Shown here: one piece after another, positions 24,117-35,640 of the stretch
Numbering within the stretch: the first letter of the stretch is position 1
How the letters are laid out: each line of letters starts with the position of its first letter
NCBI GenBank assembly: GCA_000320545.1
Contig: ADNK01000542.1
Coordinates: 28,501-92,500, forward strand
DNA: 64,000 nucleotides
From: Bigelowiella natans CCMP2755
Taxonomy: Eukaryota > Cercozoa > Chlorarachniophyceae
Direction of reading: 5' to 3'
Notes under the pieces: model-generated
The model's database searches: none
Seen by the model: only the letters and a program-made list of their open reading frames with translations
What the model was told of the DNA's origin: nothing
Translations under genes and position numbers: made by a program

Positions 24117-24753
24117 ATATACTGTGTCTATGGTTTGAAGGCCGTGCGTGTGTGTGTTGACTGACGTTGTGTCAAGTCGAGATGCTGCGCTTCAAGTGAC
24201 CCATTACGTAGCTACTAGCAGCTTTGCATGCACGACAGGTTGCAGCACACTAGTCGCAACATCGCATGCATCGGTCATGAAGCCTCAAGTCTAGCACGTG
24301 CAGGACGGATGTACATCGCAAAGCCATGCATCAACAATGAGCTCGAGCTCCGACCCCATCCAATCCGCTTGCGAACATGCTGGCATGCATGAGCTGCATG
24401 TGCGTGTGGAATTCTGAACACATGCACACGAATGCTAGAATGACATGTCCAATGCACACAGCGCACTTTTGCACATGCACACATCTGTCTTTGCACATAT
24501 GATCGGAATCACACACACGCACGAATTCTACAATTCGCGCATGCATCGGACCCACCTTGCGCGCACGAGGTGCCTGCGACGAACGCAAGGCATTGGGATC
24601 CTCATTGTGTGCGATTGAAATTTGTTGCATTGACGTCACCAGATGGCACGTTGGGGGTCAAATCAAGATCGTTGGGCCTCCAGATTTGTTCCGGCACAAA
24701 AGCACGACCACACCAGGCAGGCATCGTTCTGCAAAGGACGAGCGAAAGCCAAC
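23794..24753. repeat. Palindrome-rich intergenic island 5 (tandem genes)
   Basis: Downstream of the TMEM144-like gene and upstream of the RhoGAP gene, both on +. Same word content as the convergent islands: GCACAT/ATGTGC hairpin at 24015-24029, repeated GATGCATGTAA, many GCATGC. A (TA)n run at 24081-24108. Only island in this window not between convergent genes; sequence from about 24560 on looks ordinary. Confidence 0.6.
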
Positions 24754-26575
24754 ATGAAGGCGGAGACGAAGAGGAAGAATGCGCGAGGAAGAAGCAACCA
24801 GAGAATGGTAAATTGCATTCAAATTGCAGACCCACGATCGCTACGAACAATGGCTTCCTCGTCCTCCTCGGTTGGTCGGTGGCTAGGCATCGTGGGCGTC
24901 CATTCTCACGCCATGAACACTTCTTGCACACTGTTCTCGCGTGTTAGTGACTGTCTTAATTTTTGGTTTACATGACTATGCCGTACCTCGTCTATTGTCC
25001 AACCTTTTGTTGATTTGGCCTTGTCGCAGATAGACAAAGCATGGTCATACCGAAATTGGAGTATCTCAATTAGAACGAATCCGAAATTCATACAGGGCGG
25101 TGTGGAACATCTCGCTCGGACGAATGATGTCCCGACGTAGGGCCCTTCTGTGAAAACGGGATCTTGCTTATCCTACTTCTGACTGACCACTGACTGCAGA
25201 ACAGAAGACAACAAACCTTAGTTTTAGGGAAAAGTCCCGTGGCCACCTTGGTTGTGATGGGTGCTTCTATCGTCACGGCACTGTGCCCTTGCAATAGAAA
25301 CCGAATTCTGCCTTTTGAGAGCAACAGCGAAATGAAAGGTACTGAATCTTACCTGTGTAACCCGCGATTCTACAAACTACTCGCAACTAAGGATGGAAAA
25401 CACCATTCACAGATAGCACAGAGATGAAGGACAGCACTTTTGAATGCTTGGTAATATGCTGTGATATGATTGAGGCACACGCCAAGAGACCCAAACCAGA
25501 AGGTAGCTCCACGGAAAACATAGCAAAAATAAATTTTGAGCATTCATGCACACTCTCAAATTAATCACAGAGGGCATCCTTCGCGTATCCGGACGCCATG
25601 CCTCCTGGAAGGCAACAATCGAAAAAATTCAAGATTCTCCCGATCATGCCAGGTATGAACGAGAGATCTGACCGCAACTATCCTAAAGCCTTCTTTAAAT
25701 ATCATCGTACAATTCATAACATATCCAGAAGCATATTGGCCGGTAGCCCTATTCACGATGTCAGTAGCATATTTAAGGAGCTCCTTCGTGATGTGCAGGT
25801 ATTGTCAAAGCTTTCGTATTTGTGGCATTATTTCCATTTTTCCAAATATGAACAGGATCAATGCGGAACATTGCTCACGAAAAAATGCTACCACCAATTT
25901 AAAGAGGTAAGTGCCAAGCCAAACCATCCTTACATGAACCGACATGCATTGCTCTGTTTGCAGGCGAAAAGCGTACAGCAAGCGAAGGAGGCTGTAGAAA
26001 AATTACCGACCAAGAATCGAGCTGTTCTTAGAAAGGTGGTGGCCAAAATTTTAAATTTCTCAGTTATTAAACGTTTGTTTTTCAGATGGTTGAGATGTTG
26101 TCTGTGGTATGTGCTGCTCCTCGTACTCGAATGACCCCTGAATCGTGCGCAATGGTATTACTTCGATTCCAGATGGTAGTATGAGCGTTCAACAAATTTA
26201 AAAACTTCATCGCTTACAGGTGTTGGCTCCAAACTTAGTCTTGAAATCAGGGTCCCAGGAAGAAATGCTTCAGCGACTTATCGCGAATAATATGAAGGTA
26301 ACTGCTTGACATCTCATATTCATAATATTTCTATATTACATTATGGGGTTTTATAATTTCGCGAGCTCGTTTCATTTGATCCTAACATAAAGGAGGCTAC
26401 ATTATTCCCACAACTTATATTTTATATTTTATTATATTGGTTCGTGTATGTGTAAATGTTTTTTGCTAAAAACTCACTTGCAATTGCCAAACCTACTATA
26501 AATGTGTGAATAATCCAGGGACTTTTCGAGCTTCTGATAGGACAGAAACGTGCCATCTTCACCACGTCTGAGTAA
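24754..26575 (+). CDS. RhoGAP-domain protein
   Basis: GTPase-activating protein for a Rho-type small GTPase. The domain is spread over many small exons: TECLVICCDMIEAH-like helix (about 25400-25500, read as FECLVICCDMIEAHAKRP), EGILRVSGRHASWKATIEK (about 25572-25650), DVSSIFKELLRDVQ (about 25745-25798), AVEKLPTKNRAVLRK (to about 26035), MVEMLSVVCAAPRTRMTPES, VLAPNLVLKSGSQEEML, and GLFELLIGQKRAIFTTSE to the stop at 26573-26575. EGILRVSG is the family loop where the arginine finger (here Arg) acts. Probable N-terminal exons start at ATG 24754 (basic MKAETKRKNARGRSN) with others at about 25030-25130 and 25200-25340; these are less certain. Confidence 0.8.
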
Positions 26576-27221
26576 ATGTTTTCTACCTAATAACTGGTCC
26601 GTTCGTCTTGCATCGAAGAATTTTGATCAGGAGGGCATCTGCGCACAACAACCTCACACTATTCATCGTGCAATATCAATGAAAAGGAAACGACACACGT
26701 AACCTAGTATATTGATCTATTGAGCAGCGCGAAGACCATGCTGCGTTGCTTATATATTTCGAGATGTAGGCTCAATTCATAGAATCATTCAAGCTGTGTA
26801 CTACACACTAGCTGCTAGACTGTATAAATGAATGCGCGCGAACGAAAAGTAGATCGAACATGTGCATGGCGACCTTGCTAATAATGCTAGGAGCGCAACT
26901 CGTACGTCGCTTATGCGTTGCGCACGGCGGATCTGGCACAGATACCGTTAGCACTGCGCACTAGCTGTTTCAATGCGAGATGCTATAAGAACGCGGCATT
27001 GTGCTTTATAGCAACACGAATACAACATTACTGCTGAGTATAGCCGCCATGCCGTGTGCCGACTACTTGCACTATAAAAAAGCCAACTTGAAGAGTGCAC
27101 AATCAATGTCATACCATGAAAAACTGGTTGCCTGAAATGTGCTACAGTGATTCTGACTTCAGATGCTCTGTCAACTTGGCCAAAGCGCGAGATCTGATCT
27201 CGCAATAAGTAAGGAGAACGT
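26576..27221. repeat. Palindrome-rich convergent intergenic island 6
   Basis: Between RhoGAP (+) and ITP pyrophosphatase (-). Contains an 8-bp-stem inverted repeat TGCTATAA at 26981-26988 with TTATAGCA at 27006-27013, and many GCGC, CTAG and CATG words. No exon supported. Confidence 0.6.
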
Positions 27222-27662
27222 TCAGAACAAGAATATTGCTGACAGTGTGCTCTTCCACCTGTGTGAGATTTGGTTTTTGTCAATATTGTTCATTTCCGCG
27301 AAGGTGAGACCATTGGACTCCTGTGGATGATACCAACTTTGAATTCCTTCAGATGAAATAAGAAATCTACAGGTAGTAGTACCTCGGGTTGGAAAATGGG
27401 GTCCCATCCAAAATCAGTGTCTCCTTTTGCTGGCACGATGGAGCCTGGACATCTCCCAACAAACGTGTGGATCTGTTCGAGCAGCAGGAGAGGGAGAAAG
27501 ATCATCACAGGTACTTAACTCTAGGAATGATGAAAATGATTAAGATGAAGGCAGCTAACCTTCTCACCCGGGGCCTTGCAGTAGCAGAATATGCACTGTG
27601 CATACGCGGACTAAGATAATGCATCCTTCGTTAAGCTTTAACAGAAACAAGTCACAACCAGG

Positions 27663-27699
<37 letters not shown>

Positions 27700-28794
27700 A
27701 AGAGACAGTTGGAGCGTGAATTGTAATGCTATTACTTTGTCTGGATAGGCCGCTAGTAGGTTGTTCAGCCCTTCGTGGCCTAACAATTTTTGTTGATTCA
27801 CCAATTAAGTGTTTATCCGAAGACTACTCGGTAAAATTACATGAAATACCTAGCTTTTGCAGAAACCATTTGATATAAACGCCTGATCATGTCAATTACA
27901 GATCGTGAGGCCCATTCAAATAAGCTCGGCAGAGAGGTGAGATTTTGCGACAGTCTCCATTCTAGAGGGACTACTATCCCTAATCCTGCTACTACTACTG
28001 TTTCGAGGGCAATGATGCGAACAACCAGGAAGCCCTTTGAGAGCATTGAAGCACAATGATGTGTCCTGGTAAACGTCGAATAGATAGTTTAGTTGAGGTT
28101 GAAGTACCACACACTGTGTTTATTACCTCTGTGATTACAGGGCCTTTGACCTGATCGACGGCCATTTTACACTTCTCCGTGGCGACATCGATCGGATCTC
28201 CTTGGAACTCGGGAATGTCAATCTGCTTGTTTAATTTATTTTTTAGAGATGATAATGTTGATGGTGACGGCGACGAAAATGGTGATATGATGATCATGAT
28301 GGTTACGGCAATGATAATGGATGGTTTTCGTACCTTTCTGCTTACGATTTCAAGTTTACCTGCAAGGATTGATCTGACCTAGTACGATAACGGGGACAGG
28401 ATTTCAAGGATATTTCGGGAATTTTCCATTATTTTTTTTAAAAAACCTCTTCTAGCTTCTTTGAATTTCCTGTGACGAACGTAAGGGTGGCATTGCCGCG
28501 AACTCCACCCCCTCTTCGGAGTGTATTTCTGGAAGACGATCGAAATCGCCAAGGGGACAGAGCAGTTGAGGCTGTACGAAAGCTAAACGAACGAGGGCGC
28601 GAGAGATGCATGGATGTAACCATGCTTCGGATATTACTTCCTCTCATATTTGTATTCCCCAGGAGTAAACACAGGAGAAATAGAGAAATTAAAGAAATGA
28701 AGAAGCAGCTGTAGCGGGTTGCCCTTGGACTGCGCGAGGGTGCTATTGCGTTGTACACGGAGGAAGCAGTGACAACAAATAGAGGTCCATCCAT
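27222..28794 (-). CDS. Inosine triphosphate pyrophosphatase (HAM1/ITPA) with N-terminal extension
   Basis: Hydrolyses ITP, XTP and deoxy forms to monophosphates, cleaning the nucleotide pool. In order: [13 protein letters not shown] (about 28445-28485), [95 protein letters not shown] then DPIFQPE, and a last exon with [18 protein letters not shown]. All family blocks are present. Upstream of the catalytic start lies an open extension; starting at Met 28611-28623 it reads [19 protein letters not shown] and continues Arg/Ser-rich without acids, a credible mitochondrial or plastid presequence. The longest frame begins at 28794. A (GT)n run at 27664-27699 lies in an intron. Confidence 0.88.
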
Positions 28795-29534
28795 TAGATC
28801 ATTAGAGACAGAAGATCGACCGGTGAGACTTGCTGATAGTTGTCTAATGTGAGTTGGACAGCCACGGAGATGGGGGTGGGGAGTCCTGTAGACTACGACG
28901 GTGCTCCACTTCGGGATAACATGCGATTATTTCCTTGCGACATGTCTTTACTGAAAATGAAGTCGTCAAATGCAAACGATTTTAATTATCACTGTGTCTG
29001 ATACGAGATAAGATGCGGTTAGTTCCCTGCGACAACCATTTTCTGAATCTCTGAAATCGAAGTGCTTGCAGTTTCTGGTGCTTAAATTTGGCGTTACTAA
29101 ATTCTGCCGCGGATCGGGATTGTGTCTACGAGTTCTCGAGGTCCCTCTCTCTCCTGTGCTCTCTTTTCAGCGTTCAAGTATGGGGAGAAGCTGATATACT
29201 GATATATAAACGCATCGTATTCTTCTCTGGGTAGGTGTTCTCCCCAAATGTACTACTCGTAACCTTTATGAAAATGTGAATGTGTATTATTTGCTTAAAA
29301 TTCAAACAATACTTGATGTCCTTTGGTACGACTCAACAACAACGCACAGAGTAGCGAAACCATGAATACATAGTATTGGCGAACTTCTATCTTTCCTTAG
29401 ATACATTTCCATATGCATGAATATATTTATTGGACGTAATGCTTGATGATATTATTCTTTTTATTACATTCATGATCATTACAGCTTAAAATTTCAAAAG
29501 AACGTTCCATTTCGCAGTAAAAGTTGCAACTGCA
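28795..29534. other. Divergent intergenic region
   Basis: Between ITP pyrophosphatase (-) and the two-TM gene (+). No exon supported, no palindrome patch. A TATATAAAC word near 29200 could be a core promoter element but is unproven. Confidence 0.4.
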
Positions 29535-31357
29535 ATGGATCGTCCAGAGACAAAGGCGCGCTCCCAACGAAGATTTAGCGAAGCTGCAGCCGCGTATGTT
29601 ACAGCTATAAATGAGCCTCTTTCGATGAAGGATTTCAAAGAAGAAAGGCCACGTTCAACATGCTGCCAAATACTGCAGATTCCTTGGCTACAGAAGAAGA
29701 TACGGCAGAAATTTCACCTCGACAACTGCTTCGAATGGGTTGTCTTCTTTATCGTGGTCGCTGCCATTCTGACGATATTCGTTAGCTATGCTGTGGTTCA
29801 AGGCAGAACTTATGTGCATGCTACAACAAATCCCACAGTGTCGGGGACCACCGTGAAGCTAAATGCCGGAGATCAGCATGAAATTTACAATTTGTTTACA
29901 TGTACCCGTGCTGGATATTCTGTAGACAATTATCGAGTGACTCTTAACAACAGGACGTGTGAGAGCAACAACGCAAGGTTGGCGGTTGGACGAGAAGAAG
30001 CACACACAAACAATGCACTACTTTCCTTATTCTACACACCACTTTCCTTATTCCATAATTTCTAACTTTTTAATTATTAACCCAGGATGATGATATTGGA
30101 TAGTGCTATTCAAGCGACGAAGCCGTATACTTGGTGTCTCGTTACCATCCAGCTTTTTACCAAAACGCAAAATGTGAATATTGTCACGAATACAGACTGT
30201 GCAATTTCTCCACCTGGCTGCAGTTTCGTGAAGGCCCCATCTAGCACATACGACTACACAGCATACTTTAACCCGAATCCTCTTTGTAGAGCCCAGCCTT
30301 ACTCGTGCACACCTACCCAACCATGTGTCTGTAGCTACCCTTGTTCAACACCTTCAGTCTCGAAATTCTACTATAAACAGCCTGGGAATCTAGGCCCTGA
30401 TACTATACCAACGTATAAGACACAACTCGACCCTATTGATATTCAAGCCGTCGATGGCAATTACTCTTGCTACTTCATGAACATTTTTGAAAATGAAAAC
30501 GAAGGAGGGCTCCCTCGTACTGTTGAAGACCCAACAAGCACTTCTCTCACAGGAGACGTAGTCCGCATCGATATCGACTTCGCAAATTACATGCCATACG
30601 ACGAATACAGGTAGAAGCATTTGTCACATATCTTCTATCACATAAAACAAATCTCACACTTTGCACCGTGCAACTCAGTCTCTGTAATGAAAAATGGACT
30701 ATCGTCAACTACCCGCCTACCAGGGACATCGGATCTATCGATTTGAACAACATCAAGATACGAAATTTATTTAACAGCGTTCGCAAATCTATCCAGCAAA
30801 GCACCGTGCGTTTCGTGCAATATCGTGATATTCACGGAACTGTCCGGAACACCGACTCTACCGTAAAATTCGTTGAACTTTACCCGTACCCCTCCTGGGA
30901 GGTCCAGCGCTACTTCAATAATGTATCTCTATACTTCGCACAGAACGATCTTCAGGTCGATGTGCCCACTTTCCAAGACCAGATTACGACAAGTATCTTC
31001 GCTTATTTCGGCGACCTATTCAATCTAGCCACGTCGTTAGTAGCGGTGATCTTCGGTGGCATGTTCTGCACGACTATTGCAACACCCATTTACTTTGCCT
31101 TTGGCCGTCGAGCACGTGCAGCGAAGAAAGCATATGAGAAAGAGACCGAAGCAGTATTGGATCACAAAGCAGCGACAAAGATGGCAAAATGTAGCCTAGG
31201 TAATCGGATATCAGAAATTAAGAGCATGCGGAGCTCTGGTGTGCTAGAACACAGCAATGTGCTGTCCGAAATGGACCTGCAACCTTATCCTACACATTGC
31301 AATGAAGATAGGACAGAGGCTGGAAGAGGCGATAAGTATAACCTACTGGCTGCATGA
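29535..31357 (+). CDS. Two-TM protein with large Cys-rich ectodomain (ion-channel-like architecture)
   Basis: Exons 29535-29977, 30086-30610 and 30679-31357 join in phase to 548 residues. Cytosolic N-terminus of ~65 residues with a CC near residue 43, TM1 WVVFFIVVAAILTIFVSYAVV (~69-89), a ~310-residue outer domain with many Cys (a cluster at PLCRAQPYSCTPTQPCVC) and N-glycosylation sites (NRT, NYS, NVS), TM2 LFNLATSLVAVIFGGMFCTT, then a basic and acidic cytosolic tail. This topology is shared by P2X and ASIC/ENaC channels, but I do not see their signature motifs, so channel function is only a hypothesis. No close family recognised. Confidence 0.75.
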
Positions 31358-32367
31358 TTCCACATGCTACTGTTCACTTCGCTATAAATTTCAGCGTGGT
31401 AGGTGCGTCTTGTGTTGTTGCTTTCTCACGCAGCAAATGTCTTCAAGTCATTAAAATGAATGTTAACGAAATTAATAGTCACATAATTAACTAATGCATC
31501 GCATGCCGTTGAAAAAGTACTGTGCAGCAGTCATGAAACTAAAAACAATGGTGGTGTGCATGTAAACATGTAATGCACGCGACAGCCGTCGCAGCAACAA
31601 TAAGCAAACCTTGCAACGTTTTGTCCTAGAGCCCAGTACAGTCGTTGCGCATTCGCAACGAAGCATCATTGTGTCTGCAGGCATGTTGTCAATGATAGTA
31701 TAATAGAACTTTCACAATGGCGTTGCGCGTAGCTAGATAGCGCCGTGAAGCATGCATAAAGGTTTTCTTCGATCCGCCATGGCATGCCATAACATGCGCA
31801 TGCATGCACGCATGTGCGTCGCTTTTCATTCGCAATGTGATAGCGGCTCATTGCTGTCTACGCTACGCCATGTCACACATGTTCTAGCTAGATGCTGGAG
31901 AGCTGTATATAGCCTTACAGGGCTATAGAGCGTACGGAGTTTAAGGCACACATGTTCTCTAAGACATATGTGGTTTATGGAACTACTTATGTTCGCACGT
32001 GTGTACGCTATATAGCCTTACAGGGCTATAGAGCTGACAGGCCTGCTCTTACTTTCCTTTCGCTATGCAAGCGCTGCATCATGCTTTGCATATAGCATCA
32101 TATGCTCTCGTATGTGGCTGGGACGCCTAAGCTTTTCATCCCTTTTCAGCTTCAACAACTGATCGGCTGTGTAGCGCTTGTTGGCAATGTGCATGTGTCT
32201 GCATCAAGATGAATATATGAAGGCTGCTCACGCACAAATGCACTCTGTGCAGCAAAATCTGACATCATGTTACACGCATCTACGTGCATGTGCAAAGAGT
32301 GACTTGTTCATTCCATCTCATAAAGGAAGGCAACCTGGTTTTCAGTCATCTCTTCCCATTCATTTCT
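31358..32367. repeat. Palindrome-rich convergent intergenic island 7
   Basis: Between the two-TM gene (+) and the amidohydrolase (-). Perfect 8-bp-stem hairpin at 31642-31661 (CGTTGCG/CGCAACG core). A 26-bp unit containing a hairpin is repeated at 31906-31931 and 32009-32034. CACACATGTTCT is repeated at 31874-31885 and 31947-31958. No exon supported. Confidence 0.7.
31906..32034. repeat. Direct repeat of a 26-bp hairpin unit
   Basis: Positions 31906-31931 and 32009-32034 are identical. Each contains ATAGCC-TTACAG-GGCTAT, a self-complementary stem with a six-base loop. Confidence 0.85.
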
Positions 32368-32906
32368 CTAAGATCGGACGAACAATTCTGCTGCTGTTTT
32401 TCCTGCAATCTGGTCAAAATCCTTATCGCTCAAACCAACGGAATCTTGCCATGAGCGCAATGTTTGCACTGGAAACCAGAAGGGTAACGTCAGGAAGACG
32501 ATCACAATTAGTAGAAAACTACTCCAATGAAAGTAAGAGTACAAACCAGATGCGCAGTAGCCTCCATTTACGATAGCGAAAGGATAGTCTGAGCCCCACA
32601 TCAGCCTACCGAGCAAGTGTGTCACCATTATCATCATCCTTCAATATCAAGATAAAATCATGATGTACGACGTGAGGAGGGACAAAAAGCACCTGTTTGA
32701 ACCAAAATGCTTGAGCAGATCGTCCAATCGAGGCCTGAATGTTATTTCACCGCAAGAGTGTAAATATTCTCGTTATCAACGTAATCTCTGAAGATAATCT
32801 CCATATCGATTAATAGCGGGGAGGGGGAGAATGTTGTTGGTGTTGCGTAGGACGACGACGAAGCAATTGATCTAACGATGATGACGACGACGGTTATGAT
32901 TATTAC

Positions 32907-32941
<35 letters not shown>

Positions 32942-33632
32942 CAACGGTAACAAACAGTACTTGAGATCATTGTAAGGCTCTTCCTCGCCAGAGACCCGAA
33001 ACAAAGCCGACATTTTGACATAAACCTGGTAATCGTCAAGATCATATATCAGATGGATTGTTCCTGTACGACGTACGAAGCGATTAAGAACTCAAGAGTC
33101 ACAAGCGCTTGATAGCAGCAAACGAGGACGCTGTCAGCAGATAGTGCTCGATAAAGTCCTCAAACATTAGCAAAAGGATTCACAAGACAACTTGCGGGTA
33201 TTTGCTGAGAGAGAGGAGCTCCTTCCATGCCTCATCGGATACGCTGGTGCTCGGGTCTGTGCCTCCTGTGGCGGGTTGACGGAAGAAGCCTTTCCACAAT
33301 CCAAGGACAGAAGAACGGCAGAAGAGGAGAGAAGGAATCATGATTTCATTGGGGTGCTGCCGCCACATCGTTATTGTTATCATCATCATCATCATCATCA
33401 TCACCATCAACAACACGATCAACAACACCATCATCATCCGTCGTCATCTTCGGCATCCATCATCATATTGCTCTTTTCCACAGAGGCACAAAAAGCGTTT
33501 AAAAAACCAGCAGGAACACGCTTAAATACCCCAGTGATCGATTATCAGCTTTGTATCTGGAGAATGCTCCAAGAGATTCTGCAAACATCAAAAAAAGCAA
33601 ATGCTACTATATTGAATATATATGATATAGTG

Positions 33633-33667
<35 letters not shown>

Positions 33668-34959
33668 TGCATATATTCAGATCATAAACCTTGATGTCGG
33701 GCATGTGTTGGGGCAGCCCCTTGAAGCACATGACACCAACGGCCATTCCCTATGGCAGAGTATCATCAAACAATGGAAGAAGGCATCATGTAAGTTCGTT
33801 AAGAGCGTCGTATTCCTCCTTTTAGGAGGAGGCGGAAGCTGTTTTCCCTCCTTATTTAAATATCATTCAAGTTTTCTTTTAGATTAATTTCTTGAGTGAT
33901 GACCATTTCTCCAGCTTTAGCGTAAATTGCTTTCCCATTCTCATCTGACGGGTGGTTGTTATAGGCTCAGAATCAAGACCGAAGAATAGCTGCTGCTGCT
34001 GCATCATGCATTCATACGGGGGCATTTCATATCGCCCCCATCCATTATTAGATGAATCACTACACTGTGCTTGTCTCACCTGCCATACTGCCCTTCCATA
34101 GGTACGGATTGAACCTGTTGTACGTCAATCATCAAGCTATTTCTCCAACACCATCATCATCATAATCTTCGTTTCCACTCCCTCCTACTGCTTTCCTCCT
34201 TCTAATTCTGATTTTTCAGTCACCTGAGAGCTACGAATCCATCCTTTTTTAGGCCTCTCAGGTAGCCCTCTGCTTCCACCTGGGGTTGTGAACGAACACA
34301 CACAATAACGATAAAAGAAGAAGAAGAAGAAAAAGAATAAGACCAGATATCGAATATTATCGTTATTATTTGGAGTTGACAGCCGGTATCAATACTCTTA
34401 TTGTTGCGCTTGAGAGCAAGCAGCAAGAATCTTAAGAAGAGGAAGAGGGAAGAGGGAGGGGACAGAAAATGCTAGGTAGCAGCAGTAATAGACGAAGAAG
34501 AAGAAGAAGAAGAAGAAGAAGAAGAAGAAGGAGAATAGCGTTGATAAGAGCATCATTAATTGATGTACTCATTCAGTTGCAAGTACCGGATCAACGGAAG
34601 GATTTGCAAGAGCCATACCCGTGAAGAACTTGGGGTATCTGACATCGCAGCATCGATAAAATGCAAGGGGGGGTGGAGGAATGGAATGAGCTTCTCACTC
34701 CTCCATTGAATATCATCAATTTCACCGCTTGTTCACCACCTCGCGATCACAGAAGCGACGTACGAATGGTCGAATCTATAGTTTATCGGTTGGACAATAA
34801 GAGCTCCTGACACCTACAAAAAGGGGAAAGACGCAGCAAGTCATTTTCCATCCTCTACGTCGTTTCATCTGTGATGCACTCGTCATCAGTAGGCCTCTCA
34901 TGCTGGGAGATATGCGCCAACTTCTAAAGCCTTTCTGCTACTACCACTACTGCTGCTAC

Positions 34960-34993
<34 letters not shown>

Positions 34994-35640
34994 TCTACGC
35001 AATAACAATAACACAAGGCAACTGCATTGTTGATGGCTGCTTCATTGGGACCTGAGCGTTCTTCGCATTCGCAACGAACTTCTCAGCGTCGCAAATATTC
35101 CTCAGAGCATCAGGAGGCTCCTGATCACCAAGCGTCGTTTCTCAATCATGAGTCAAAGCAAATTCAAATCTGTGCCATTGCTGTTATTGATACGTGATTC
35201 TAGTAATGGTCCTTACGTTGTCATATGGATGCGGTTCTGTTCCATCGCCCCAAACGTGTATATGAGAGTCAAACGTGGCACTGACACCTGCTTTCCAACC
35301 CTTTTTCAACACCGCATACAAAGAAAAACAAGGCTGCATTAGCTCCTCTTTCCATACGCACATACCACCTCCTCCTCCCCCCCCTCCTCTTAGTTATGAC
35401 GATCATAATTCACCTTTTCCGCCCAAGCTCTAATTTCCTCCGCGCTCACGCCTTCGAATCTATTGTTATTCAAGCCCATGTCAGTAACCTATTGTGCGTG
35501 CTTTTCTAAGATAGTTGTTGAGGGGGGGAGGGGGGTCGATCTTACTCGTACCCTTCTTTGCAGCTAGCTTTCTTCTTCTGCGCACTAGCAATGCAGTAGG
35601 GACGCCCTCTGTTTCGAGAAAGCATATACATAAAGTCGAA
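32368..35640 (-). CDS. Amidohydrolase-2 family metal-dependent hydrolase
   Basis: TIM-barrel hydrolase of the family that includes 2-pyrone-dicarboxylate lactonase and decarboxylases; substrate unknown. Exons in order: FEGVSAEEIRAWAEK (about 35410-35460), DSHIHVWGDGTEPHPYDN with the metal-binding His-x-His (about 35205-35255), YPKFFTGMALANPSVDP (about 34575-34640), EAEGYLRGLKKDGFVALR (about 34225-34280), NPYLWKGSM, MAVGVMCFKGLPQHMPDIK (about 33690-33745), LQNLLEHSPDTKLIIDHWG (about 33530-33590), a block ending WKELLSLSKYPQVVLK, MSALFRVSGEEEPYNDLK, RLMWGSDYPFAIVNGGY with the late metal Asp, and LSDKDFDQIAGKTAAELF before the TAG at 32368-32370. Metal ligands (HxH, IIDHWG His, GSD Asp) are present. 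The 5' end is unresolved. Confidence 0.82.
32907..32941. repeat. (GAT)n microsatellite
   Basis: Trinucleotide run in an intron of the amidohydrolase gene; another ATC-type run lies at about 33373-33405 and an (AT)n run at 33633-33664. Confidence 0.9.
34490..34531. repeat. (GAA)n microsatellite
   Basis: In an intron of the minus-strand amidohydrolase, so (TTC)n on the sense strand. Confidence 0.9.
34930..34996. repeat. (TAC)n microsatellite
   Basis: CTA/TAC trinucleotide runs with small interruptions inside an intron. Confidence 0.9.

Noticed and set aside
24275-24639. Minus-strand Cys/His-rich frames
   Set aside because: Their Cys and His content comes from the GCATGC and CACA words of island 5; no splice or domain support.
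29535-31357. Assignment as a P2X receptor
   Set aside because: Topology fits, but the conserved P2X ectodomain Cys pattern, Lys motifs and C-terminal YxxxK motif were not seen.
31874-32034. CRISPR-like direct repeats
   Set aside because: Only two copies, eukaryotic setting, no cas genes; better described as a duplicated hairpin module.
33340-33525. Poly-His and poly-Ile frames
   Set aside because: Simple translations of a (CAT)n microsatellite in an amidohydrolase intron.
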